Shown: piece by piece, positions 1 through 11,184 of the stretch
How the letters are laid out: each line of letters opens with the position of its first letter
Position numbering within the stretch: the stretch's first letter is position 1
DNA from: Brachynemurus nebulosus
Lineage: Eukaryota; Arthropoda; Insecta; Neuroptera; Myrmeleontidae
DNA: 64,000 nucleotides
Assembly: GCA_035578155.1 (NCBI GenBank)
Contig: JAPWDM010000001.1
Location: forward strand, 77,379,972-77,443,971
Reading direction: 5' to 3'
Translations under genes and position numbers: made by a program
Notes under the pieces: model-generated
The model's database searches: none
Told to the model about the DNA's origin: nothing
What the model saw: the letters and a program-made list of their open reading frames with translations, nothing else

Positions 1-671
1 AAATTTTTACAAACCTAACCTAACCTAACCAAAATTATATTTTATTTTTTAAAATTTATACAAACCTAACCTAACCTAACCTAACCTAACCTAACCAAAA
101 TTATATTTTATTTTTTAAAATTTATACAAACCTAACCTAACCTAACCTAACCTAACCTAACCAAAATTATATTTTATTTTTTAAAATTTATACAAACCTA
201 ACCTAACCTAACCTAACCTAACCTAACCAAAATTATATTTTATTTTTTAAAATTTATACAAACCTAACCTAACCTAACCATAATTATAGAAAAGAAATGA
301 ATATGATATTTGTAAATACATAAGCGAAAATGACCTATTTGTTAATATCTTAATATGTAGATTAATGTTATTTAACAATAAGTGTTTGCTAATATTTTAG
401 CGTATTGTAATAAAAATATTTGAATAAACTTAAAAGGATGTAATATTTTATTTTTTAAAATTTTTACAAACCTAACCTAACCTAACCAAAATTATATTTT
501 ATTTTTTAAAATTTATACAAACCTAACCTAACCTAACCTAACCTAACCTAACCAAAATTATATTTTATTTTTTAAAATTTATACAAACCTAACCTAACCT
601 AACCTAACCTAACCTAACCAAAATTATATTTTATTTTTTAAAATTTATACAAACCTAACCTAACCTAACCA
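1..671. repeat. Interrupted telomere-type (CCTAA)n array
   Basis: Runs of three to six CCTAA pentamers (TTAGG on the other strand, the canonical insect telomere repeat) alternate with a fixed AT-rich spacer of about 36 bp that begins CCAAAATTATATTTTATTTT. Two such blocks (1-279 and about 450-670) are separated by unrelated sequence. The 107 bp after each block (280-386 and 671-777) are nearly identical with an offset of 391 bp, so the array was duplicated as a higher-order unit. It could be subtelomeric satellite or an interstitial array. The window alone cannot say whether a chromosome end is near. Confidence 0.85.
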
Positions 672-890
672 TAATTATAGAAAAGAAATGAATATGATAT
701 TTGTAAATACATAAGCGAAAATGACCTATTTGTTAATATCTTAATATGTAGATTAATGTTATTTAACAATAAGTGTTACCAATTTAACCTATTAACTAGT
801 ATTTTATGTAGGTTAATGTTAATTAACGATAAGTGTTACCAATTTAACCTATTAACTAACTTTACCTATTATTATATGATAGATCTTAGG
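671..890. repeat. Second copy of post-array unit plus 60-bp tandem duplication
   Basis: Positions 671-777 repeat 280-386. They run into a 60-bp tandem duplication ending in AGTGTTACCAATTTAACC (about 771-859), whose second copy carries small changes. No coding content is evident. Confidence 0.6.
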
Positions 891-1001
891 TTGGGTTTGA
901 TTAGTTTGAATTTGTTTATAATTTATTGGATATTGAATATTGAATTCCGAAGCAGCGTACACAAACTAATTAATTACATTAGTCAATTACTTATAGATGA
1001 T

Positions 1002-1009
1002 AAAAAAAA
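1002..1009 (-). terminator. Pol III-type T-run downstream of the 5S-like gene
   Basis: Eight consecutive A on the plus strand, read as T8 on the minus strand, begin about 12 bp after the 3' end of the 5S-like sequence. This is where an RNA polymerase III terminator is expected. Confidence 0.55.
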
Positions 1010-1020
1010 GGAAATCTATT

Positions 1021-1139
1021 GACAACAACACATGGTGTTCCATAACTGGTCACCCATGAAAGTACTTACCATGCCCGATGTTGCTTAACTTCGGTGATCG
1101 AACGAGAACCGGTGTTTTCAACATGGTATGATCGTTGTC
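1021..1139 (-). rRNA. 5S rRNA-like sequence (diverged, possibly a pseudogene)
   Basis: Read on the minus strand this 119-bp block has the eukaryotic 5S layout: a 5' end GACAACGATCATACC, the internal-promoter region with GAACGAGAACCGGTG (plus-strand reading) and GATCACCGAAGTTAAGC, and a 3' end GTGTTGTTGTC. The terminal helix still pairs (GACAAC with GTTGTC) and the length is normal. Compared with my recollection of insect 5S genes, several CpG positions appear as TpG or CpA, which suggests a decaying dispersed copy. A T8 terminator follows. It could be a functional variant, a pseudogene or a 5S-derived SINE head; no SINE body is visible. Confidence 0.75.
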
Positions 1140-1977
1140 TGATTGTGGATACGATATTTGTAAAAATATATAGTTTTACTAGTAATACCAGTAATAATAA
1201 TGTCTAATTCTAAGTTGATTTATTAATAAATATATTTTATTACTACACTGAAAGGTTTTTTTTTTTTAATTTTACAGCTATATTTAGATATACTTTCCAC
1301 GTTAAATTTGTCCCATTTAGTAATGATAAGATATATTTTATTGATAATGTATAAAACTAATTTAATTTATTAATAAATATACTTTATTACTGTACTTAAA
1401 AGCTTTTTTTTTTATTTCATAGTTACCTCTAAATATACTTTCGACATCCAATCTATCCTATTAATTATCCATCTTTAATTCTATTAATTATTCTAAAATT
1501 TTTGTTTGTAATATGTTTTTATATTTATATTTATTGTTGCTCAAATTGCCTCTTACAAATTTCATTGCCCAAATAACCCCGCTCTACCCTACAACAAGTG
1601 GAAACAATACCTGAAATAACTATCAATAATCAATACAAATCATAAGGACATAAATGATGACAATGATAAATTTGTTACTGTTACTCGACGAAAGAGAAAA
1701 GTAATAAAGCCCATTCGTGGATGTGGTACTAACATGGATGATTTCCAATATGTAGATTCAAAGGTGTGGATATATTGGTCGCTGTGATTAACATTTTAAC
1801 GTAGAAAAAATAAAAAAGTGGAAATTTTGGCAAAAAACTAATTTTTTGCAAGAACAAAAGCCATGTTCCTAGCATCCGACGTGTCTGGCTGAAGAACTCA
1901 TCCAAGAGTTTGGGACTTCCAACATTTTCACCAAATTTTGTAATAGTAGGACATTTCGTTCGAGAGTTATCGTGCGG

Positions 1978-1981
<4 letters not shown>
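1140..1981. other. AT-rich stretch with a ~150-bp tandem duplication; no gene seen
   Basis: About 1211-1320 and 1361-1460 are diverged copies of one unit (TTATTAATAAATATA, TTTATTACT, long T-run, TTTAGATATACTTTC-like tail). Around 1640-1740 a short stretch reads as a basic peptide ending in RRKRK and could be the end of a retroelement gag-like ORF, but it is too short to call. Confidence 0.4.

Positions 1982-2060
<79 letters not shown>
1982..2060. repeat. (TA)n microsatellite
   Basis: Uninterrupted TA dinucleotides for about 79 bp. Apparent ORFs of alternating Ile-Tyr through here are artefacts of the repeat. Confidence 0.97.
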
Positions 2061-2063
<3 letters not shown>

Positions 2064-3060
2064 GGTGTAAAATATATAACTCTCCGAAAAAATAGGGGAG
2101 AAAGGTCTCAATTTACTAATTAAGTTTTGCTAGTTAAATTGTACCGATCAAGTTTCATTTCAGAAATTTTCGATTGTCAAAAACGTGTTAAAAAATGGCC
2201 CCTAGAAAAAAAACTTAATCAGGATCTGATTACTTATCATTTTTTTCCTTTGCTTTTTTGAACGTAAATTTTTTTGTCAACAAAATATTTTTACCTTCTT
2301 GTTTACGGAATCTTTTTAAAATAGCTCTACAGCAGTGTCCATAAAAATTTGAACATAATTTTTAATGAGACAATCTACGTCATATTTCAAAAAGATTGAT
2401 TTTGTCAAATCTCATTAAATTATTTGGAAATTTAACAAACACCTGCAATCGATTTTAGTAATCACTGACTTACGTCAACTTTAATCCAATTCTTTGACAC
2501 ATTTAACACATTCAGGGCTGCCTCTAACATTGGCGTAGTTCAGAACAAAATTAAAACTAAACACCCCTCAGAATAAAAATTGTTTAATGGTTAAGGGCGC
2601 TTTTCTATTGATGAGACTGGTGACATGAAAGTATTTTTTTCACTATAAAATTTAGTTTTTTACGAATTATGACACAACAATTAAATTTAAAACATTTCTA
2701 AAATATACAATCGGTTAATTATTCATGCACATACAAATACTTTTAATTTTAATACTTTGATTTAAAGAAAAACCAGTACCTCTATTGTTAAAAATATCGT
2801 TATTTCCGAAGTGAAAAATGTACTGTTTTATTATTGATAATATCAGTCGTACCCATGTGACAAATATGTATAAATAGGTTACTAGTGTTTTTAATAAATA
2901 ATAAATTTTCAGAACAGTATAAATATCCAAATGACACTGACAAGTAATAAATAACTTGAAAATATCTTTTTTAAAAATAACTAATGGTCCAAGAGCCCAC
3001 CGTATGCAAAACCTTTGTATAAGATAGTGGATTTTTTGTAAGTAGTACTACCCCAGACCT
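2061..3060. other. AT-rich, no gene seen
   Basis: Both strands are broken by frequent stops. No splice-bounded exon, RNA gene or clear repeat was recognised. Confidence 0.4.
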
Positions 3061-3373
3061 AAATTTTGCCCGCATGATAAAAATATGACGTCATTTCCGG
3101 TTATGGTTTTGTTACGTCATCAAATACATTGATGATATTTACACCAAAATGAAAACTGCCAGATCGTAAAATTGTGGCTGCCTTCATTGAAAGGTTTTTT
3201 TTTTCAGTTAAAGCCGCCTCATTGTTGCGAATTACTAAGGCCTGGCAGCACTCAATCTTTTTATTTTGGACTTCGAAACGTTCGTTTTGGTGTAAATATT
3301 TTCAATGTATTTGATGACATGACAAAACCATAACCGGAAGTGACATCATATTTTTATCATGCAGGCAAAATTT
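3061..3373. mobile_element. Foldback MITE-like inverted repeat
   Basis: About 100 bp starting AAATTTTGCCCGCATGATAA is repeated in inverted orientation at the right end (GCAGGCAAAATTT, ending 3373). The arms share ATGACGTCA-type and CATAACCGGAA-type blocks. The centre of about 110 bp is unique and has no ORF. This is the structure of a non-autonomous foldback element; no convincing target duplication was identified. Confidence 0.65.
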
Positions 3374-4807
<1,434 letters not shown>

Positions 4808-4877
4808 CAGTGGCTGTAATAACTGAATTCCATTCTGGAAATTCGCTAAAATCATCTCGTAAAAACACATAAAAATC

Positions 4878-5045
4878 ATGAGTTTATTGTTTGACGATTT
4901 AGAAAGTAAAGGGAAATTTAAAAGTCACCGTATAGGAGCAGATAAGAAATTAATAGAAGAATTGTACGACGGAAAAAACTGGCCAATAGGAGCACTGGCA
5001 CCGCGTTATGTTTTTTGCCGACCACCAGCATCTTTCAACAACTAA
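4878..5045 (+). CDS. Small 55-codon ORF, unknown
   Basis: An ATG-initiated ORF (starts [20 protein letters not shown], ends SFNN) directly follows the TA microsatellite. Unlike most short ORFs nearby it is not low complexity and has a mixed, hydrophilic composition. I do not recognise it. It may be a fragment of a transposon protein or chance. There is no upstream promoter or splice evidence. Confidence 0.2.
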   Translation: MSLLFDDLESKGKFKSHRIGADKKLIEELYDGKNWPIGALAPRYVFCRPPASFNN

Positions 5046-5732
5046 TGTTTTCGAAATTTCACTCTAGTTGAAAAACGTGCAACTATGATATCGATATTTC
5101 GATGTGTGAAAATTTGAAAAGTTATAATAAAATTAATATTTTATATTTTGAATTGTACTGTGACTTTTTATAGTCCATTATTGTATAACGTTTTGTATAC
5201 CTTTTTAGTTTCCACAAATAAATTTATTATTATTATTATGCTTAAATTTGTTAAATTAAATTTTGAAGGGAAGTGTTGACTTTTTTTATTAACAAAAATG
5301 TACACTTCTTTTAAGGCTACGGCAACAAAACACTTTTTCTTTTTTAAAATGAAGTTTAAGATCTCCTCTAATCATAAGAATTGTTTCGTCTGATAAAAAC
5401 CTTTTTTTGCTATGTCAGATTTAATTTTTAAAGCTCCGAAACAATAATTTTTATAAGAAAAATCCTTTATAATCATTCTAAAATAAAGAAAACAGTTAAG
5501 AAAATTACTTTTCATATTTTAATGTAAAGTTTAAGATCATCTTTATCCAGCGAAGAAGGCTTTGTTAGAAGATATGGTGTTTTAGCCAGTCAGACTTCAT
5601 TGTTAAACGTAGAACATAGATTCCCAACCTTTTCTGGACCACCGCCCCCTTTAATATAGAATAGTAATAAAAATATCAAAATTGGTACTGCAACATTTTT
5701 TTTTTTTGTTATATAGTGTCCGGATTCGCTCC
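5046..5732. other. AT-rich, no gene seen
   Basis: No supported gene. A TTATTATTATTATTA patch lies near 5224. The right edge has an inverted pair (GTCCGGATTCG at about 5718 and CGAATCCGGA at about 5744) belonging to the end of the next element. Confidence 0.35.
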
Positions 5733-6624
5733 TATGTGTGGGGCGAATCCGGAAAGTGCTTTTTCTCCAATATAAATCATATGCGGTTATGCATTTGGAT
5801 GAAATCGGACATAAAAAGAAAAAAATAGCGATTTTATTTTATTTCGATTTGCCTTTGAGTCTATCATGCAAGGTTGATTTGGGAACATGGAAATATTCAG
5901 CAGCTTGTCTGAGCAATTTTCTTTTATTTGTAATATCGGAAAGCAGGCACGCAAAAATTACAAATCTGCAGGGAGTCCAACAAAAAAATAAATAACCAAA
6001 TTTTTTGATAACGCAATTCTCTGATAATAATGGAAAATGCTGTAATAAAAAGTCGTCTCCAAAAATTTGATTTTCAAATAAAAAATATTAGTAAACCACT
6101 AAAAATTTTACTTTTTAATATAAATAAAATAAATTGAATGAAAATTTATGTAATTTTATAAGGAGTCCAGGTAATTTTAGAGGATTCGGACCCCTTGGAC
6201 CCCCGCCCCAGTTATTGTGCCACTGTTGAAAAATGCCAATTCTATATTATTTAAACTATAGTTGATGTAGTTTATATTGACGCACCATGGTGTATGGATT
6301 CGCCTCACCTATAGACAATTTTTTGCTAATTAATTTATCGAAAAAAAAAAATTAAACACAATACAGCTTTCATTTATTGTACATATATTGTCAACAAAAC
6401 ATCAAACATTTTGTTGCCAGTTCCTACCATATATATAAAAATGATAAAAGACGTGCCTGTAAAATAATAAAATATAAAGATGTTACGTTCACCGCTTTTC
6501 TTCGACGACTAGCACATAATTGACAAAATTCAGTAACATAAATTGATCTATAGCCTTGTACGATCATAACACTGATGAAGAAATATCGACAGGCAGCTCT
6601 GTCTGGATTCGTCCCAACTGATGG
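5733..6624. mobile_element. Pogo-like DNA transposon remnant, copy 1
   Basis: The sequence is homologous over most of its length to 37783-38923. The right end reads GATTCGTCCCAACTGATGG followed by TA, matching the other copy's terminus. The left end is diverged (TGTGTGGGGCGAATCCGGA). On the minus strand about 5840-5960 encodes a degraded helix-turn-helix of the pipsqueak/pogo type (residues resembling LRQAAEYFHVSKSTLHDRLKG in the other copy). No full transposase remains. Confidence 0.6.
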
Positions 6625-6965
6625 TACACACATTTATACGTATTTTCACACAAAGATACATTTTTATAAAATTGCATAAAAAGGAATTGCAAATAAAGAA
6701 AATATTTTAGCCAAAGATTTTTCAAAAATCTTTTAAGTCAATATGTACACTCATGCCAAATTTCTAGTTTCTAGCACTAGCAAAAATTCTCTAAAAAAAT
6801 AACCATTTATGTATTTTAATATTTATTTTTAAAAAAATAAACACTTCTCTCTTTAAAATATTACATATTGTATATAGGATTCTTTTGTATATTCAATTAT
6901 GTTACAATAGTATACCTTATTTCAAATACAATTGATCATGAGTCATCGTTAAAAAATTAAATAAC
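6625..6965. other. AT-rich, no gene seen
   Basis: No ORF, RNA gene or repeat structure recognised. Confidence 0.35.
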
Positions 6966-7131
6966 TGTAAATAATAAACAAATATTTTAGTTTGCAAAAT
7001 ACCACTTTTATTTTTGAAACTGTGACAATATTGTTTCGAACCGTTAGTTCATTTTCAAACAGACACGTTTGTCACAGTTTCAAAAATAAAAGTGGTATTT
7101 TGCAAAGTAAAATATTTGTTTATTATTTACA
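6966..7131. repeat. 166-bp near-perfect hairpin
   Basis: Arms 6966-7028 and 7069-7131 are complementary over 63 bp with about one mismatch (TAGTTTGCAAAA against TACTTTGCAAAA in the folded comparison), around a 40-nt loop. No ORF. It could be a very short foldback MITE or, if transcribed, a long hairpin RNA precursor. Confidence 0.85.
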
Positions 7132-7370
7132 AATATGGAATACCATAAAGTAACGCTCAAATCTATTAATATTAATTAAATAACTCTTATATTCGAAACA
7201 AATCAATCTTCAATTCTTTTCTAACAACAAACTGCAAATTTAAAATCTACGTAAATGCAATAATGAAAGAGATAAAGCCAAGAAAACGGAAATTATTTAA
7301 ATTCAAAGTGATGAAAAATTTAAGTGAAATGGACCATATTATTTATATTAAATCATTATTAAATACATAT
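7132..7370. other. AT-rich left flank of the Sola-like element
   Basis: No gene recognised. The last four bases, ATAT (7367-7370), are repeated after the element's right end (11181-11184) and may be its target-site duplication. Confidence 0.4.
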
Positions 7371-7403
7371 CGACGCGTTTCTGACAGAACGACGTAAGCG
7401 CCA
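7371..7403 (+). repeat. Left terminal inverted repeat of the Sola-like element
   Basis: Pairs with 11148-11180 read on the other strand. Starts CGACGCGTTTCT and ends GTAAGCGCCA. Confidence 0.85.
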
Positions 7404-7642
7404 GTTTTTCGAAAAATTAGATATCAAATTCAATTAAATCAGGAAATTAAGCTGTATTATATAATTTAATTATTGCTATATACGTAATTTTTTTTAAAAG
7501 TTATGATCAATTTTAATTACATAAACGTCATTTTTTTTAACAAGTTTGGATCAATACAGATTTTATTTTGACGTATGCACCATTTACATTGTATCTTCCG
7601 TAAGTGAAAGACGTGCTTTTATTGTGTGTGTAATTTAAACAG

Positions 7643-7980
7643 GTAGGACTTTTTTCTTATATTTTAATTTTTTTATATAGTATATTAATTGAAATTACAA
7701 AAAAAAGATGTGTACTTAAATTAATTTCCATGTAAATTATGGAAAAACTGAATTTAAAATTAATGTCGCTTACGCCAAAATGTATTTACAAATTTAATCA
7801 TTGACGTAAGCGACAGTTACTTAATTTTTAACCCTTTGATGTTGCTTTGTAGTTCCTATTTAATTTTAGAAGTGTACTAATTTTACAAAAGTATTGTATA
7901 TACTAGATTCGGAAGTGTTAGTGTTAAATTTGAATATACTAATTTCTATTCTCTATTACTATTATTATTATTATTTTTAG
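7643..7980 (+). other. Putative 5'-UTR intron of the transposase gene
   Basis: A donor-like AACAG/GTAGGA at 7643 and a pyrimidine/T-rich acceptor ATTTTTAG ending at 7980 bracket 338 bp just before the ATG at 7995. It contains two subterminal GACGTAAGCG-type motifs. Splicing is inferred from consensus only. Confidence 0.4.
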
Positions 7981-7994
7981 ATATTATCTTAACA

Positions 7995-10301
7995 ATGGTA
8001 GAGGCTCAGCATAATGAAGATATTAAACAAATTTTATATAGCGTCATAGATAATATCGAAGGACATATTATAAAGGATATATTAAATGAATTAATAACAA
8101 AAGTTGAAACAAATAATACTACTACTCAAAATTATAATGAAAATTTTTATAATCAACCAGAAACACCTGATGAATTTTGTTTTATCAATGTTAATAATGA
8201 TGACCTTTTTGAGGCCTTACAACACGAACTTATACAAATAGAAAACATTACTCTAATAAATCAGGAATCAGTAAACACGCCCGATTTTGGAAATCAAATG
8301 TACATGGATGTTAGTCAACATATACTGCAAAGTGGTAATGAACTACAAATCAGTCATAAAGGAACCGACAATGATATTATGACTGTGACAACTAAAATAA
8401 ATTACAATGTACTAAAAGATAAGAATTTAAATACCGATTCTCAAAGCGATACGGATTCAGTAAGTAACAGTGGGGAAATACCAGATATTGAAAGTGATGC
8501 GGAAAACGAAGAAAATTTTGCTGGTTTAAAGAGAAAAAGAAAGCTTTCTCAAAGAGAGATTCAAAGATATAAAAGGTTGAAAGGTTTATCTTATGAAACG
8601 GCGAAAGGGAAACATAAGAAAGAAAAAACAGTTTTACCAAATCCTTGTAAAAAGAATACCTGTCAGAATAAATGCGTGTCTATTACATATGAAGAGAGAA
8701 AATTTTTTTTTGATAAATTTTGGGAACTTGGACAAGAAAACTTACAAAAACAATTTTTGAATAACTACATTGAGTGTCAAACAGTAAAGAGAAGGCGAGC
8801 AAAATTTTCAGAAAACAAATCGTACAGAAAAAATTACACTTTTAAATATTTTATTGAAAGTCCTGAAAAAAAGAAAATACAAGTATGTCAACAATTTTTA
8901 TTAAATACTTTAAACATATCGCAAAGATTACTAAGAACTGTAATAGATAATAGAAACTTAGATCGTTTTCCCGATATTGATTTGAGAGGAAGACATAAAC
9001 CCAAACACAAATGTATCGAGGAGGATGTATCCTTCTTAAAAACGTTTATTAAGAAGCTTCCTATGGTACCCAGCCATTATTGCCGCGCATCGTCTAGTGT
9101 AAAATATTTACCTGAGTATTATGGGTCATACAGAAAAATATATAAAGTATATGAACAAGAGTGCAAAAGCAAAAATATGACTACAGTTTCATATTCTACT
9201 TTTCATCGAATATTTCACAAAGATTACAATATAAGAATTCACCAACCAAAAAAAGATAAATGTTTAACTTGCGAAACTTATAAAAATATGGCAAATAAGA
9301 CAGAAGAAAATGAAAAATTACATCAAGAACATTTAAATGAAAAGGAGTCTGCAAAGTTAGTTTTTTTGAATGAACAAAATAAATGTAAATTTAATCCGAG
9401 TCTTATAGTAGCGAGTTTCGATTTACAAAAAGTTTTAAATACTCCTTTTGCACTTAATAATATGCTATTATATTACAGTAGACGATACAATGTTTATAAT
9501 TTTACAGTTTATGAATCTGGAAGTAGAAAAGCATATTGTTATTTATGGGGAGAAAGTGATGGCAATAGGGGTGCCAACGAAATATCAACAAATATTTTTG
9601 AATACTTGAAAGAAACCGATTTAAAGTCGTCTAATATTAAGGAAATATCTTTATATTGTGATAATTGTCCCGGACAAAACAAAAATAAAATTTTATTTTG
9701 TATGATAGATTTCTTTTTAAAAAATGTATCAAAGAAAATAACAAAAATAAAAGTAACATATTTAGTAGCAGGTCATTCATATATGCCTGTAGATTCTATG
9801 CATGCAGTTATAGAAAATAAAATTCGAAAGTCGGTGGTTTGGGCGCCCTCTGAATGGCCTACGATTATTACAAATTCCAGATATAAGCCCGAACCATATA
9901 CAGTAAAAAAACTAAATTATGAAAATTTCTACGATTTTAAGAATATGTTTAAAGGCGCATCATTGCATAATACAATTACAAAAAAGGATGTTAAAATTGG
10001 CGAAATTAAAAAAATATGTTTTGAAAAAGATGTCGAATCTATTAAATACTATAAGTCATACGATGATTCGCAAGAATTTATTGCAAAAATAAAAATTAAG
10101 AAATATCCTCTTAGTATTATTTCAGCATATTCTGAAAAATTACAGATAAATTCAAAAAAATATCATGATTTAAAAAGCCTTTGCGATAAACACATTATAC
10201 CAACCAATTATCACAAAGAATATTATGAACTGAAGTCATCGGACTTCGTTGAACTGTCACCATTAGATGTGAACGAAGATGATTCTAATATTAATGATTA
10301 A
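7995..10301 (+). CDS. DDE-type transposase, Sola-like (DUF7869-like core)
   Basis: The 768-aa ORF is uninterrupted. The N-terminal ~180 residues are acidic and low complexity. A Lys/Arg block (GLKRKRKLSQREIQRYKRLKG) and a short Cys cluster (PCKKNTCQNKC, about residues 217-227) follow and may bind DNA or zinc. The C-terminal half has the RNase H-like order of motifs: SFDLQKVL with Asp about 476, LYCDNCPGQNKN with Asp about 556, and AGHSYMPVDSMHAVIE with Glu about 607. The C-x-D-N-C-x-G-Q-N and GHS...E motifs are what I associate with DUF7869/Sola-type insect proteins. The start is the first ATG after a good acceptor. The element's inverted repeats flank it and no stop or frameshift is present, so it may be recently active. 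Codon use is AT-rich like the surroundings. Confidence 0.8.
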   Translation: MVEAQHNEDIKQILYSVIDNIEGHIIKDILNELITKVETNNTTTQNYNENFYNQPETPDEFCFINVNNDDLFEALQHELIQIENITLINQESVNTPDFGNQMYMDVSQHILQSGNELQISHKGTDNDIMTVTTKINYNVLKDKNLNTDSQSDTDSVSNSGEIPDIESDAENEENFAGLKRKRKLSQREIQRYKRLKGLSYETAKGKHKKEKTVLPNPCKKNTCQNKCVSITYEERKFFFDKFWELGQENLQKQFLNNYIECQTVKRRRAKFSENKSYRKNYTFKYFIESPEKKKIQVCQQFLLNTLNISQRLLRTVIDNRNLDRFPDIDLRGRHKPKHKCIEEDVSFLKTFIKKLPMVPSHYCRASSSVKYLPEYYGSYRKIYKVYEQECKSKNMTTVSYSTFHRIFHKDYNIRIHQPKKDKCLTCETYKNMANKTEENEKLHQEHLNEKESAKLVFLNEQNKCKFNPSLIVASFDLQKVLNTPFALNNMLLYYSRRYNVYNFTVYESGSRKAYCYLWGESDGNRGANEISTNIFEYLKETDLKSSNIKEISLYCDNCPGQNKNKILFCMIDFFLKNVSKKITKIKVTYLVAGHSYMPVDSMHAVIENKIRKSVVWAPSEWPTIITNSRYKPEPYTVKKLNYENFYDFKNMFKGASLHNTITKKDVKIGEIKKICFEKDVESIKYYKSYDDSQEFIAKIKIKKYPLSIISAYSEKLQINSKKYHDLKSLCDKHIIPTNYHKEYYELKSSDFVELSPLDVNEDDSNIND

Positions 10302-10309
10302 AGTATAAA

Positions 10310-10700
10310 TTTTCAAGTACAGAATGACATAATTAATTTAAAAAAAATATATTTTTCAAACTTTGAGATTTTTTTTCTTTCATGTAGTCAAACTGAATAT
10401 TTAATTTAAGTAAATTAGAAAGAAATTTATTTTAAATTTTATAATATTCAGAATAACATAATTAATTTTAGAAAAAAATTCTTATTCAAATTTTGTCAGA
10501 TCTTTTTTTGTAATCTAATCGAATTAAGTATTTAGTTTAAATAATTTAGAAAGAAATTTATTTTAAATTTTATATTCAATATGACATAATTTAAAAAAAA
10601 TTCTTTTTCAAATTTTGTCTGTGATCTTTTTTTTGTAATCTAATCGAATTGAGTATTTAATGTAAATAATTTAGAAAGAAATTTATTTTTCAATTCAGTT
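10310..10700 (+). repeat. Three degenerate ~125-bp tandem repeats in the transposase 3' region
   Basis: The block AGAAAGAAATTTATTTT recurs at about 10417, 10548 and 10671. Each is preceded by TTTTTTGTAATCTAATCGAATT-like sequence and followed by a CATAATT/AAAAAAATTC stretch. AATAAA-type polyadenylation signals lie just beyond (about 10742). Confidence 0.65.
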
Positions 10701-11147
10701 GTTTAGGGCAGAGTTTATGATTGTGAATGATAATTATTTTTAATAAATAACGTTTCTATTATTATTGTTTTATTCAGTGCACCTTAACCTGAATTGATAT
10801 TACATACTATGTAATTATATTACTTAAAGGGTTAAAAAATTAAAAATATAAGTCAAAAAAATAAAGATGTAAACGACAGATAAAAATTTTATATAAAATT
10901 AAGACGTAAATGCCAAAAATGTAATAGACGTATCCGACAGAAACATTTATCCTAAATTTCAGTTTAGACGTAAACGCTGCTTTTTTTATATAAGAGTAAA
11001 TATCTTGGAAAATACTTAATTAATTATCATAATATTTTCAGGATCACCTCCTAATGATCTTCTTAGTAATTTATATTAATTTAAAGAAAATTTGCATTCA
11101 AATAATATGAAAAACAGATTTTCCTTTATAGTGTAAAATTTTGCCAA

Positions 11148-11180
11148 TGGCGTTTACGTCGTTCTGTCAGAAATGCGTCG
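11148..11180 (-). repeat. Right terminal inverted repeat of the Sola-like element
   Basis: Reverse complement matches 7371-7403 except at two purine positions. Followed by ATAT. Confidence 0.85.
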
Positions 11181-11184
11181 ATAT

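Larger units (their letters stand above)
7371..11180 (+). mobile_element. Complete Sola-like DNA transposon with intact transposase
   Basis: The ends are inverted repeats of about 33 bp: 7371-7403 (CGACGCGTTTCTGACAGAAC then GACGTAAGCGCCA) and 11148-11180, which differ at only two positions. ATAT flanks both sides, compatible with the 4-bp duplications of the Sola superfamily, although ATAT is palindromic so the boundary could be shifted. Variants of GACGTAARCGMCAG recur just inside both ends (7570, 7765 minus, 7803, 10866, 10903, 10927, 10967) as likely transposase-binding repeats. A single long plus-strand gene sits in the middle. The Sola assignment rests on transposase look and TSD length and is an inference. 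Confidence 0.8.

Noticed and set aside
1729..1983. 84-codon minus-strand frame starting MCPHDNSRTKCP
   Set aside because: Vaguely transposon-like wording but no domain, partly overlaps the TA repeat, and no supporting start or splice context.
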